Positions 36,624 to 46,550 of a DNA stretch of 64,000 nt are shown piece by piece. The DNA comes from Ktedonobacter racemifer DSM 44963 (GTDB lineage Bacteria > Chloroflexota > Ktedonobacteria > Ktedonobacterales > Ktedonobacteraceae), in assembly GCF_000178855.1 (NCBI RefSeq), contig NZ_ADVG01000001.1:2393481-2457480 (forward strand), given 5' to 3'. Positions within the stretch are counted from its first letter, which is position 1. Each line of letters starts with the position of its first letter. The notes under the pieces were generated by a model, which searched no databases, had not been told where the DNA came from, and saw only the letters and a list, made by a program, of their open reading frames with translations. The position numbers and the translations under genes were made by a program.

Positions 36624-38205
36624 TCACCCACCGTTTCCGGCCTCTCCCGAAGGAGAAACCGGCTCTTGGTGGAGATAGGCAGGACTTTTCAGCCGACGCG
36701 CTCCGGCACGGGCAGCTCCGCTTTTGCGTCGAGCCACTAAGCCCATGCTTCGGGGCAAGTGCTGCCCCTCATTCGCACGTTGTTGAAGCTCCTCCATCAC
36801 GGCTTGCAGGCGCGGCTCCGCACCTTCCCAGACAGGCTGGGTGAGAGAGGGGATCGTTTGCTGCGGTTCCAGGTAGGAAAGCCGCGAATGCCGAGTAGAG
36901 ATCACGCTGCACCGGCCCGAATCCGCAAGGACATTGGTGCCAGCGCTCTGATCTTGGCTTCTTGTGATACTGCCCCGACTTCTGGCAGTACTGAGAGAGT
37001 CTGGTCTGGTAGGCTGAGGCTTCGTGCAGGGTGCCGCCAGTTTTTGCAACTATGCGAGTCAAATGCGCTAGAAACATCCCTGGTGCGCGAAGTCCGATGC
37101 TCCGACCATACTGCTTCTGCCATCCTTTGAACGAGGTTTTCTCTATGGTGATCGTGTTCCCCACCGAAGCGATGCGATGAGCCAGATTGCCATGCAGACT
37201 CTTGCGGTGTGCGGCGAGTCTGCGCTCAGCATTGGCATGTTGTCTCCTGGTCGCCTGGTACCGCTTGCTCTCCTTCCAACGCAGGCGTTTGCCCGACTTC
37301 ACCCGGCCTTGCTCATCGTAGTTTTCTGGATTGTTGGCGCGGCGTTGCCGGTCCATTTTCCGTTGGATGCGCCGCTTTTTTCGGGCGTTCTGGGTTAATT
37401 CCTCGCAGAACGTGACCAGATCGGCTTTGCCCTCGCGCGACACAATGGCAAGGCTGGAGGGGCCGATATCCAGACCAATCGTGTCGGTTCCGGTCTGCAC
37501 GTGCTTTTTCTTGATGAGTGCGTGACCCTCTAAGATGAGCTGGACGCGCATAGCGGTTGCCATCGTGATCGGCCCCTTGAGCGGAGGGCGAGGAAGCCTT
37601 GCGGCGGACCAGGCGGACATATTTGATCTTGTGGCGCATACCATGCTGGATCACGGGATCGTGCCAGTCGATGATCGTCGGAATGACCTCTTGGTTCCAG
37701 ATCAGGAAGCCACCGTCTCCCGCATTGGGGTCCAGCACGAAGCGCATGCCGGCGTCGTTGCGTTTGCCCTCCACGCTATCAATGCCACGTCCCTTGCTGC
37801 GGAAGCGTACTCGTTTGGCTTTCCCAACACAGACCCGATTGACCGCCTGATAGGCGCGAGTCGCAAGGGTTTGAGCCATCGTGCTCTCAATGTGGTCGAC
37901 GATCCAGGAGACACGGGCACGCTTGGCATACTCGTGCATCTCATATTCTGAGAAGTGGTATTTTGTGCGTAAGGCAGAAAAAGCCTGAGCGCGTTTCTGT
38001 TCGTGCGAGTGTGGGAGAGCCCGCGCCTTGTTCCAAGCAGGATCATTGCGCATGCACCGGAGCCGCTTCATGGCTTCAGCAAGCAGAGCGTTGTAGAGGC
38101 ACCGAGCACCTTCCAGGTGCGCACGTACATGGCGTTCCTGGCTCCAATCGACTTGGAGGGGGAGTTCAAGAAGAAAGGTCGGTGTCGCGGGCTCGCTTCA
38201 TGACG
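36624..38205 (-). pseudogene. tnpB: TnpB, family A copy 2, frameshifted
   Basis: N-terminal half at 37530-38205 (FLLELPLQVDWSQERHVRAH; KAKRVRFRSKGRGIDSVEGK), RuvC part at 36900-37570 (IGLDIGPSSLAIV, ITIEKTSFKGWQKQYG, zinc ribbon CQKSGQ..CPCG), and the tail in a third frame from about 36900. The second of the ribbon cysteines is Ser here (CQKSG for CHHCG). Shifts occur at different positions from copy 1, so the two copies decayed independently. Confidence 0.78.
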
Positions 38206-38286
38206 TGCTTTGCCTTCCGATGCAGAGTATCTCTTGAGAAAGAGACAGGACGGCTGCCCGTCTCTCGTGTCTTTCCACACGTTCAC

Positions 38287-38427
38287 ATGTCTACACCGCT
38301 ATTCCAGTTGGGCAGGCTTCTTCCGGTCACTCGACGACGTACCGTTCGGAAATGGATTCGTGAGAAGCAACTCCGTGCGATTACGTTAGGTCGAAGAGAA
38401 GGATACCGGATCCGGCGCTCTGACTGA
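38287..38427 (+). CDS. Small excisionase-like HTH protein
   Basis: 46 residues: MSTPLFQLGRLLPVTRRRTV then KWIREKQLRAITLGRREGYR. This is a MerR/excisionase-type helix-turn-helix with wing (HTH_17-like) and nothing else. It starts 82 bases from and divergent to the family A tnpB. It might be the DNA-binding head of a lost transposase, or a stand-alone regulator of the element. No clear ribosome site. Confidence 0.45.
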   Translation: MSTPLFQLGRLLPVTRRRTVRKWIREKQLRAITLGRREGYRIRRSD

Positions 38428-38669
38428 AAGGAGTTTCGCGCGCAAGCGTGAAACAAGAGAAGACGATGATCTTTCTTCATCTTGTGGAGAACACAGTACG
38501 AAAGAAGAGTGATGCTTCCCCTCCACCCAACCAGCCCGAAAGGAACGCCCATTCATCCCCGCCTTAGAAAAAGCGGGGCTTTCTGGGCCGTTCTCTGTAA
38601 TCACGGTCACCCAGCAACGGAGCCGCATTACGGACCCGGACTGGACCGCTATCGCTGACTCGTTGCAAA

Positions 38670-38864
38670 TCAATGCGGCCTTTGCGCCGTTTCCGCTCGA
38701 TGCGCGACTACTCTCAAGACCTCCCGACGAATCGCATCGCTAAACGGGCGGATGACGAACCAGTACGCCGTGAAAGCCCGCATTGTCTCTGGGTCCATCG
38801 CGTGAATGCGGGTCTCGGTACTTAGCAGATTGCCCTTGGGGGTGGATTCCAGGCGGAACGCCAT
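38670..38864 (-). pseudogene. C-terminal fragment of a small hypothetical (SRPBCC/polyketide-cyclase-like) protein
   Basis: 64 codons: KGNLLSTETRIHAMDPETMR then YWFVIRPFSDAIRREVLRVV. The pattern (TET-R... YW-x-IRP-S-IRRE-LR) is the C-terminal helix of a common small actinobacterial/Chloroflexota protein family as I remember it. The N-terminal two thirds are absent; an ATG with GAGGG stands in front by chance or as a relic. Confidence 0.4.
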
Positions 38865-39366
38865 CCCTCATTGATAATTTTAAATTTATTGCTTATATCT
38901 GTAATGATATAAGCAATATTTGATTAGAAATCTCGATAGTACCTGGGGACTAGAGTGTAAGAAGAATTTGTAATATGAGGATATTGATGATATTATCATC
39001 ATAAAGCTACAAGAATAATTGTGGCAGTCGAATAGAATTCGTAATCTACATTAAAAACCTTGTTTATATTCACTAGAAAAACGTACCAGTACTGTGCCTG
39101 CTCGATGTCTTTTTCTTGTTGCCACCAGGAAAGAGACCGGTAAGCTCTAATCAATTTGAGCAATACTGCACCTTTATGCCAGGCTCACTCCCCATAGCAT
39201 TTAGGCATGATCAGCAGGAATGTGTGGTAAGATTGTGTTTTTGTTAGAAGGTGCAAGTATAAGCTCCTTGGGTTTTAATTTTGTGCTGAGTACGTCAATG
39301 AAGTCCACTCGTTATTAACGAGCACTACATTGTACCTTTTAGAGAAAGAAAGTTGGGTTCATTGGT
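38865..39366. other. AT-rich intergenic stretch
   Basis: Markedly more AT-rich than its surroundings (for example 38870-39070). No gene, hairpin or repeat recognised. May contain the promoter of the membrane protein at 39367. Confidence 0.45.
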
Positions 39367-39762
39367 ATGAAAGAACTTACTTTGTCACGCCCTCAGCCGA
39401 TTACTTTTTATACTGGCATTCTGTCCCTTGGACTCCTGACTGCTGGTGCTCATCTGTACCTTGCTTCTCAACCCGATGAGTCTCTCAGGTTCATCTTTTT
39501 ACTCAATGGGTTTGGTTATCTTGCTTTGCTTGTAGGCTTCGTTCTGCCCCAATTTAAAAAGATTCACGCAATCGTTGATCTGTTGTTTCTCGGCTACACC
39601 TTGTTAACCATTATCTTATGGTTTTTCTTTGGTAGCCCAAGCGCAGGCGGAGCGTGGGATCCATTCGATGTACTCGTGAAGGGAGCTGAACTGCTTCTCA
39701 TTATCCAGCTCTTTATCGATTTTAGGCAGACACGCTCAATGCAACCAGAAGTGCAAAAATAG
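39367..39762 (+). CDS. Small membrane protein, four predicted helices
   Basis: 131 residues. Hydrophobic segments at about 13-30, 40-58, 66-88 and 103-118; polar ends. No known family signature. The ATG at 39367 begins MKELTLSRPQPITFYTG; the ribosome site is weak. Stands alone between remnants, yet is intact, which suggests it is used. Confidence 0.65.
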   Translation: MKELTLSRPQPITFYTGILSLGLLTAGAHLYLASQPDESLRFIFLLNGFGYLALLVGFVLPQFKKIHAIVDLLFLGYTLLTIILWFFFGSPSAGGAWDPFDVLVKGAELLLIIQLFIDFRQTRSMQPEVQK

Positions 39763-39790
39763 GAGTAGGACTTGTATCTAGTCTAGATTG

Positions 39791-40068
39791 AGAGTAAGGC
39801 GGGGATCATCGCGGTCTCCGCGTTTGCCTATGCAAATGAGCGCATTAATGTGGTTCTGGCGCGCTCGCGTCCGCAAAGTCTTTATCTGGAAGGGCCAGTA
39901 GTTGTCACCGATCAGCCATTCGATCCCGAGCTGGCCTCATCCGGTGGCGATTTTTCCTGGTGGATTGGCAATTAACAGGGCCTCGCCAGTGGGCCAGATG
40001 TGTTCTATCCCTTCTGGAATGATACGCGGACAGGGAATCTAGAGATTTTCGTGGCTGCTATCACATAA
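39791..40068 (+). pseudogene. C-terminal remnant of a BNR-repeat/sialidase-like secreted protein
   Basis: The frame reads GIIAVSAFAYANERINVVLA, SGGDFSWWIGN-stop-QGLASGPDVFYPFWNDTRTGN and ends FVAAIT. This is the usual end of bacterial BNR-repeat proteins (WWIGDYQGLA...FYPFWNDTRTG). A TAA replaces the expected Tyr codon near 39973. The rest of the gene is gone. Confidence 0.6.
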
Positions 40069-40069
40069 A

Positions 40070-40728
40070 TTGCACACACATCGGTCGTGGCACAGCGAGC
40101 ATGGCTCCTCAACTCCAACCTGGAGAGACTCTACGAAAACGGGGCAAGCTCATTCACAGGAACTGATTCGCAAAATGTACACCCAACCACTGCGTCCAAC
40201 CATCAAGGCGATATACGAAAGTATAGAACTCAAAGATCTCGCAGATAAGCTGACCAAATTGAGTGGAGCACCCGTTTTAGTGCCCACCTATCGGCAAGTC
40301 TCGTACTCATCGAGTCCTTCTCTAATGAGAAAGGCGTTACTGAAGCCCGCTCCGGGCTCAAACATCCACTCAGGGATAAAATCTCCCCATACTCCTACAC
40401 GCTCTCTATTCCTTTCCCCGCTGAGGAATGCCAGGTTGATGAGCACACCATAGACCTGTTCATCGTCGCGCAGGATGGCACTCCCATTACACGCCGAGTT
40501 CACGCTGCTGGCATGGTATGTGTTAAAACCGGAGCAATCCTTGCCGGAGTTCTCTCACTCGATAGCCTGAAAGAAGAAGAGTATATGCGGCTGGTCAAAT
40601 AGGCAATGGAGAGAAAAGAAGATCTGGTAAAGCGCTATGATTGCAAACATTCCTGGCCCTGCTTTGGCAAGCCTACGGTGATCTTCCACGACCGTGGAAA
40701 AATTTTCTGGCCAGAAATCGCGCAATAA
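40070..40728 (+). pseudogene. DDE transposase (rve integrase core) remnant
   Basis: HTH part in one frame (QELIRKMYTQPLRPTIKAIY), catalytic core in another (VDEHTIDLFIVAQDGTPITR; AILAGVLSLDSLKEEEYMRL-stop; FGKPTVIFHDRGKIF). Two of the three DDE acidic residues are visible (VDEH, HDRG). One frameshift near 40310 and a TAG near 40600, and the C-terminal Glu region is missing. Confidence 0.6.
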
Positions 40729-40731
40729 TCA

Positions 40732-40762
40732 ACGAGGAGCGGCTTGACTGGCCGCTCCTCGT
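40732..40762. terminator. Hairpin between transposase remnant and S53 peptidase gene
   Basis: ACGAGGAGCGGC pairs with GCCGCTCCTCGT across a 7-base loop. It sits 29 bases beyond the peptidase stop (minus strand) and also serves the opposite strand. Confidence 0.7.
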
Positions 40763-40790
40763 CGATTGAGATAGAAACAAATGCCGCTGA

Positions 40791-43700
40791 TCAATGGCCA
40801 GTGTAGCCGAAGATGGAGCTGGCACCAGTACTCCCACTGAAGGAGAAGTATAGGGGTCGCTCAACTGCTATTGGTCCACCAATGGACTGCACATCCGCCG
40901 AGACGGTGTAACCTGCCGAGTTGGGGTAGGCATTTGCCAGCGGGTTGACGATATCACAGAGCAACATGCTCGTGCGACTGTGGGCATGCAACGTGATCTG
41001 TTTCTGGACAATTGTATTATCTGCAAAGACCGTGATCACGGCCACCACGTTGCCTCCATTCGGGTTTTGCAGGGTCAACCAGTCGAGGAAATTGGTCCCA
41101 CAGGAGCCCTCGGAGAAGCTGTAGGTGGTCTGGCTGGCTGGACCCGGCTGACCCACCGTGTCATCCATGCCCGGATACGAATGTCCGTTGAGCCCGAAAT
41201 GGAAGTACTGCACCCGTTCGGCCACGATCGGATTAGCGCTAGTCACTTCAATCGAGACGCTGTTGGAAACCGTGCAGGACGGCGTGCTGGTCGGGCTACA
41301 GTTGGGATGGCCATTGGCGTTATTCACGTCAAAGATCACCTGACTCATCGCTGGCACCGCAACGTTGCTGACCGTTTGCACCGTGCCGTTGGTGTACTCC
41401 AACTTGATGGTGGCGGTGGTCGCTGTCGAGCTGACGTTGCCCAGAACCAGGTTTTCCTGGAAGTTGGTCCCCGTGTAGCCCTCAGCAAACAACCAGTCGG
41501 TGCCCTGGCTGGTCACTCCCATCGTCGAAGAAGCGCCAGTGGTCAGGCCCCCGGCTGTTTGCACAGTTCCTGAAAAGTACTCAGTGCGTTCGGCCACGAT
41601 GGGCTGATCAGAGGTAACTTGAATGGCCGCCTGGACGTGTTTGGTTGGAGTGGCCGTCCCTCGTGACTGCGCGGGGAGCGTCACCGGATCACTTTCCACA
41701 AGGGTACCGCCGCTGTAGTAGTTTACCGTTACGTTAGCCGCTGTGCTCGTGGGGTTAAGCAGTGCAATCACCTGATGAGAGGTCGCCGAGCTGCTTGCCC
41801 GTGCGTCACCAGCGGCGAAGTAGAAGCTGGTGGCAGTACTGTTGGTGCCCTGCACATCGGTACCACCAGGAACGCCGTAGACATTGAAGTACATGGGTCG
41901 CTCAACCACCACTGGTACGCTGGACGTCACCAGCGTGGAGTGCGCCTGGAGCGTGCCGGTCGGACTCACCCCCAGATCTGTATTCACACTGATAGTGGAG
42001 CGTAGATTGGCTGGGGCAACATGCGAGATGGTAACCGGAGCTTTATTGGGGAAGAAGTATTGCACGGTCACATTGGCATTGGTAATGGAGGGATTGAGAA
42101 TGGTGATGTACTCTTTGTAACTCCCTCCAACCGCGCCCTCAGCAAAGTACCAGGTAGTGTTGGCTGGTGCCTGCCGGCTGCCGCTCTGAGCAGTGGCCAA
42201 TGTCTCCAGGTCCTGACCCAGGTTCCAGGCATTGAAGCTGCCCAGGCCCGTAGTCATGTCATAGTTGGCTGTGGCCGGATACTGGCCCGTGCTATCGATG
42301 GTATCATTGTTGCCAGTAGTGACATCATGGAAGTCATTGCTGTACAAAGTGCCGTTGGCGCTCTGACCGACCTGGTAGAGCAGGGGGTTGATAAAGCCCA
42401 CATTGAAGCCACCATCATGCAGCGACTTCTGATTGGTCAGGGCCATCATCGCAGCCCACAGTGGCGCTCCCGCCGATGTACCACCACCATACCACCAGGT
42501 ATAGCCAGAACAAGATGCTGCCACCGTGCAATAAACCAGATAACCGGAGTTATTCCAATCAGCATCCAGCGCTACATCTGGTACTTCGCGCTTACCATTG
42601 GAATAGGAATTGTTCACGCCGGGTCCTTGCTGCCAGGAAGGCTGAGACCAGACGCTGCTCAACCCGCCGCCAGAAGAAAGAGCGGGTGTACCAGGAGTAT
42701 ACCAGACTGACTCAGAATTGTAGGTATTGTCGCCATTCAGGCCCAATGTTGTGCCGCCAACGCCTGTGACATAGGGTTGCGATGCCGGATCATCCACGGA
42801 GGGTTGTATAGGCGGCTGCCCGGGTTGAGGAGTATCCCCGCAGTCGTTTGTGCCACGGTCTCCAGAAGCGGCGAAGATGGTTTGCCCTTGAGCCGCAGCT
42901 AGCATAAAAAGATTATTTTCCGCGTTGAGGTAAGACGAACCAGCCTTGCTCTCGCAGATCCCCCAACTGGTGCTGATCACCGGAATAGCGGCATTATTGA
43001 TGATCTGCGCAAATATGTCATGTAACCCCTGCAGGCTCCTGGGAGCTTCATAGACATTCAGACCCGCCAGGTGAGGTGCCATACCCAGGATGAGCTCCAT
43101 ATCCATCTCATCCTCGAAAGCGTTGACTGAAGGGGGGCTACCAGTGCCGCCATTGCCGCCATCAACAAGAATCTTGTTGATCGGCACACTGCCTCCGCCA
43201 TAACAGCCCGTATAGGCTTTAACGTCCGATAAATTGTAATCATCGAGTTCGACGAGGGCAATTGTTTGCCCTTCACCCTTGAAGCCTGCGTTATAGAAGC
43301 CATTAAAGTTATAGGCTGTAGCAACCTGCGAGGGCAGAAGCGGTTGACCTGGCGCCGCTGTACGACAGGTAACAGCATTACTGGTCAGCGCATTGGAAGT
43401 GCTCTGACCCGATGGCGAACGTTTAGTAACAGGTGGGTGGGTCAAAGTTACCGCATTGTCCAGGCCAGAGATGTTCTGGATCAATCCCGCCAGGCTGGAT
43501 GGCACCTGGGGATCGCTGGCAGGAGCGTAGAAATTTTTTCCTTTAGAAGATCGATAGTTATCGATCTGGATATGGAAAGCATTCTCTGCGTCGCTGATAG
43601 TGCCTTTGAAACCAATCACTAAGTGCTGTGAAAGAGTCATCGTTACTGTAAAACCATAACCCTGCAGATAGTCAATCACCGTCTGCTGGCTACTGGCCAG

Positions 43701-44072
43701 AGGCGCAAAAGCCTCAGTGACCTGAGCCTGGGTAAGATGCTGTGGCTTTTTCGTCGAGCGCGAATGGATGGTGTTGTCTGCATAAACTTTGAGCGCTTCG
43801 GCGTTGCGCAGCTTCAAATCGATCGAGATCGAGAGGTTCTGGCTGGGATCCGCTGGCCCTACCAGTGTGCTGTTCTTCACAAGGCTTGGCACATGCCCGG
43901 TGAGAGGCACCAGGCTGGCGGCACTGGCGCTGGTGGTATTACCAATCAGACGCGAGCTGATAATTATACCAAAAATGATCATACAGAGCAGAGGCAGAGC
44001 GACAGTTTTGCGTTTGATCCACGCGCTTTTTGCCCACATTCTCTTCTCTGGTTGCGAGGGGAGAGAGGTCAT
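40791..44072 (-). CDS. Secreted S53 (sedolisin/kumamolisin-type) serine-carboxyl peptidase with four C-terminal repeats
   Basis: 1093 residues. Signal/anchor helix at about 24-50; pro-kumamolisin activation domain at about 60-210; catalytic domain about 230-640 with Glu and Asp in FEDEMDMELILG, an Asp-type oxyanion region around STSWGICESKAG, and Ser in GGTSAGAPLW. After a linker come four repeats of about 105-120 residues, each opening with W/Y-x-F-A/S-E/A-G and closing with P-I/V-V/A-V-ER-x-x-YF, probably beta-sandwiches for substrate or wall binding. Secreted acid protease for nutrient scavenging. AAAGGAG precedes the ATG. Confidence 0.92.
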   Translation of the reverse strand: MTSLPSQPEKRMWAKSAWIKRKTVALPLLCMIIFGIIISSRLIGNTTSASAASLVPLTGHVPSLVKNSTLVGPADPSQNLSISIDLKLRNAEALKVYADNTIHSRSTKKPQHLTQAQVTEAFAPLASSQQTVIDYLQGYGFTVTMTLSQHLVIGFKGTISDAENAFHIQIDNYRSSKGKNFYAPASDPQVPSSLAGLIQNISGLDNAVTLTHPPVTKRSPSGQSTSNALTSNAVTCRTAAPGQPLLPSQVATAYNFNGFYNAGFKGEGQTIALVELDDYNLSDVKAYTGCYGGGSVPINKILVDGGNGGTGSPPSVNAFEDEMDMELILGMAPHLAGLNVYEAPRSLQGLHDIFAQIINNAAIPVISTSWGICESKAGSSYLNAENNLFMLAAAQGQTIFAASGDRGTNDCGDTPQPGQPPIQPSVDDPASQPYVTGVGGTTLGLNGDNTYNSESVWYTPGTPALSSGGGLSSVWSQPSWQQGPGVNNSYSNGKREVPDVALDADWNNSGYLVYCTVAASCSGYTWWYGGGTSAGAPLWAAMMALTNQKSLHDGGFNVGFINPLLYQVGQSANGTLYSNDFHDVTTGNNDTIDSTGQYPATANYDMTTGLGSFNAWNLGQDLETLATAQSGSRQAPANTTWYFAEGAVGGSYKEYITILNPSITNANVTVQYFFPNKAPVTISHVAPANLRSTISVNTDLGVSPTGTLQAHSTLVTSSVPVVVERPMYFNVYGVPGGTDVQGTNSTATSFYFAAGDARASSSATSHQVIALLNPTSTAANVTVNYYSGGTLVESDPVTLPAQSRGTATPTKHVQAAIQVTSDQPIVAERTEYFSGTVQTAGGLTTGASSTMGVTSQGTDWLFAEGYTGTNFQENLVLGNVSSTATTATIKLEYTNGTVQTVSNVAVPAMSQVIFDVNNANGHPNCSPTSTPSCTVSNSVSIEVTSANPIVAERVQYFHFGLNGHSYPGMDDTVGQPGPASQTTYSFSEGSCGTNFLDWLTLQNPNGGNVVAVITVFADNTIVQKQITLHAHSRTSMLLCDIVNPLANAYPNSAGYTVSADVQSIGGPIAVERPLYFSFSGSTGASSIFGYTGH

Positions 44073-44544
44073 TGAAACTCCTTTAAATATTCATAAGAAA
44101 GAATATATTAATCTGAGCTATTATACGTAAAAGCGCCTGGATTTATCACATTCTATATTATCTGATAGGCTTTTTAGGCTATCCCGCCACAGAGAGTGTT
44201 TCAATATGTTTCATATGGTTTCATATGATTTCATGTTGGAATTCTGTCTCTACGCACGTTCTGCTTGCTCACTTCCAGGCTTGCTGCGCCAGGCGCGATT
44301 CAACATGAAAAAGTGCGATAAAGACGAGAAGCAGATCATTGTGAGGGAAGGAATACAGGAATACAGCAAGCTTCCGATGAGAGCAAGGCCTCATAGTCTC
44401 GTTTGAGCCAGCGATAAAAGGTGCGGAAGTGGCCTCCTTTCAGAGCGAACAGCAAGCCGATCGTGACCAACTCGCTTGGGTACAGTTTGGCCTGGCTATG
44501 CTTGGGGACCTCTTGCATCTGGTCGTCGACAAGGCAGAACACAT

Positions 44545-46292
44545 TGTATGGCTCACTCATATCGTCAGCGGGGTGGGATACCAACATCGTGGCCGAACTT
44601 AGGCATGGTGGGGTGGCTGAGCAAGCGGGAAGGGAGTAGATTCAGTGGGTGATGGTTGGTCCGAACCCATAGAAGGAGTGACCCGATGAATACTTCGTAC
44701 TACGCTGATCGCATCAATTTGTACTTCCTCATCCAACAGCATCCCGACTGGAGCCATCAGGAATACGCTGACGCGTTGCACCGTTCCAAAAGCTGGGTGG
44801 ATAAGTGGTGCCTTCGCTTGCAACACGTGTCCACAGGGGATCTGGAGGCACTGCATCAGATCGCTCTGGGCCAGTCACGAGCCCGTCAGCACCCGCCGGA
44901 GCGCATTGCCCCCGAGATCGAAGCCGAGATCCTTGCCATCCGCGACGAACCACCCGAAGGGTTGCGCCGCATCCCTGGACCGAAAGCCATCCTGTACTAT
45001 CTGCCCCGGCGTCTCACCTTGTGGCAAAGCCATTTACGTCTGCCCACCTCCACTCGCACCGTTTATGAGATTCTCAAACGGAAACAGCGCATCGCTGCTC
45101 GTCCGCCACGTTCGCACCCGCCGGACTTGCCACGTCCTACCCCGCTCTCGTGTTGGCAGATCGATTTCAAAGACGTGAGCACCGTCGAGGACGACCCAGT
45201 GGAGCCAACTGGCAAGCGGCAACATGTGGCCGAAGCCTTCAATATTGTGGATGAGGGCACTTCCATCCTCTTGTGGAGCGAGGTGCGCACTGATTTCACG
45301 GCAGAGACCTTGCTCGCATCCCTCGCACAAGCGATCGAACGCTACGGGGTGCCCCGCCGCATCATGCTGGATCGCGATCCACGCTCGGTTGGTGCTCCGC
45401 AAGGCAGTGATTTCCCTTCGGCCCTCTTGCGCTTTGGAGCGTGCCTGGGCATTGAGATGCATGTGTGCCCTCCTCGTCACCCCCAAGACAATGGATTTGT
45501 CGAGCGGTATCATCGAACGTATCAGCAGGAATGTGTGAGCGTGGAACGGCCTTCGACCCTGGAGCAGGCCCGGACTGCCACGCAAGCCTTCAGGGACCAT
45601 TACAATGCCGAGCGTCCCAACCAAGCACGTTCCTGTGAGAACCGTCCTCCACTGGTGGCTTTTCCGGACCTCGCGCCCTTGCCGCGGCCTCCCAAGCAGG
45701 TGGAGGTCGATGGCTGGCTGAAGCAATTTGAGGGGTTTCATGTGGAGCGCAAAGTCGATGCTCACGGGCAAGTGCATCTGGACCTGCGGGGGTACTACGT
45801 GGACGTGCATCGAGCAGGCCAACGCGTGACGCTGCAAATTGAGGCGGCAAGCCGTTCCTTGCTCATCTGGCACGAAGGGTCATTGCTCAAAACGGTGCCG
45901 TTACGCGGCTTCTCTGGAGGCTCATGCTCCTTTGCCCGCTTTGTGGAGTACATGGTTCAGCAAGCGCGGGCGCTGCACCGCTTGCGTTCCTTGCAAGAGC
46001 GCACAAAGCGTGTGTCCTAAGTCGCTTACTCTGCAGTCCAAAGCCTCCCTGCACAAGGGCGGACAGCACCCGCTTCTTCCAACTGCATCTTTTCTTCCTG
46101 TATCAAGAACATTTCATTATTTCTCTCTTCTAAAGAGATAATGAATGAATCAGAATAATAACAGCTCTCTTCTCTCTTGTTTGAAAGAAACAGTAGGCAG
46201 ATGCGGTTCAAGCTTCAGCCCATCATTTCCCTGCTCATCCGTTGGCACGATGTTGGTACCCCACCCCGTTGACGATGTGAGTGAGCCATACA
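44545..46292 (+). mobile_element. IS481-type insertion sequence, intact, with 5-bp target duplication
   Basis: 1,748 bp. Terminal inverted repeats of about 45 bp: left starts TGTATGGCTCACTCATATCG, right (complement) TGTATGGCTCACTCACATCG, with few mismatches over the whole length. Flanking duplication CACAT at 44540-44544 and 46293-46297. One intact transposase inside. Intact ends, gene and target duplication indicate a recent insertion. Confidence 0.9.
44686..46020 (+). CDS. IS481-family transposase (rve integrase core)
   Basis: 444 residues. N-terminal helix-turn-helix (YADALHRSKSWVDKW), then the DDE core: first Asp in CWQIDFKDV, second in IMLDRDPRS, Glu in DNGFVERYHRTYQ. The C-terminal beta-rich tail is complete. 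ATG at 44686 follows AAGGAGTG. Catalyses movement of the surrounding element. Confidence 0.93.
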   Translation: MNTSYYADRINLYFLIQQHPDWSHQEYADALHRSKSWVDKWCLRLQHVSTGDLEALHQIALGQSRARQHPPERIAPEIEAEILAIRDEPPEGLRRIPGPKAILYYLPRRLTLWQSHLRLPTSTRTVYEILKRKQRIAARPPRSHPPDLPRPTPLSCWQIDFKDVSTVEDDPVEPTGKRQHVAEAFNIVDEGTSILLWSEVRTDFTAETLLASLAQAIERYGVPRRIMLDRDPRSVGAPQGSDFPSALLRFGACLGIEMHVCPPRHPQDNGFVERYHRTYQQECVSVERPSTLEQARTATQAFRDHYNAERPNQARSCENRPPLVAFPDLAPLPRPPKQVEVDGWLKQFEGFHVERKVDAHGQVHLDLRGYYVDVHRAGQRVTLQIEAASRSLLIWHEGSLLKTVPLRGFSGGSCSFARFVEYMVQQARALHRLRSLQERTKRVS

Positions 46293-46322
46293 CACATGGA
46301 TGATAATGTCTTCGGTGGTCAT

Positions 46323-46550
46323 AACGATTCGTCCTTTCGAGAGGGTTTTTGTTCTTCTCTCTTGAGCACGATTGTTGTGACCACTTCAACTAGCACCAAT
46401 GGCTAATACTCCTACAATGTCGCTTCTGAGTTACACTCTTCTCCAGGCGCTCGTTTTCATAATGAAAGTTTTAAATAGTTATATCTTTCTATTCGAAGCA
46501 TGGAGAGAGTCGCCATTACTTTATAGGAATAATTTGCAGAGGGATATTCC
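46323..46550. other. Leader region of the glycosyltransferase gene
   Basis: No gene. Contains the ribosome site AGAGGGA ahead of 46551 and the upstream part of the interrupted transposase gene (AAAGGAC before its ATG at 46322). Confidence 0.4.

Larger units (their letters stand above)
44336..46322 (-). pseudogene. Transposase gene interrupted by IS481-type element and truncated
   Basis: Starts at 46322 (MTTEDIIIHV), is cut at 46293/44544 by the IS481-type element, and resumes as FCLVDDQMQEVPKHSQAKLY, SELVTIGLLFALKGGHFRTFYRWLKRDYEALL to a stop at 44336. Removing 44545-46297 (element plus one CACAT) restores one frame. The N-terminal part resembles DDE transposases of the IS4/IS982 kind found in this group. 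The catalytic part is missing after DYEALL, so it was already truncated. Confidence 0.7.

Noticed and set aside
37963..38286. Long 5' extension of the excisionase-like ORF
   Set aside because: Its upstream part is antisense to tnpB A2; only the last 46 codons look like a real HTH protein.
45034..45873. 279-codon frame antisense to the IS481-type transposase
   Set aside because: Shadow of the DDE core; no motif of its own.
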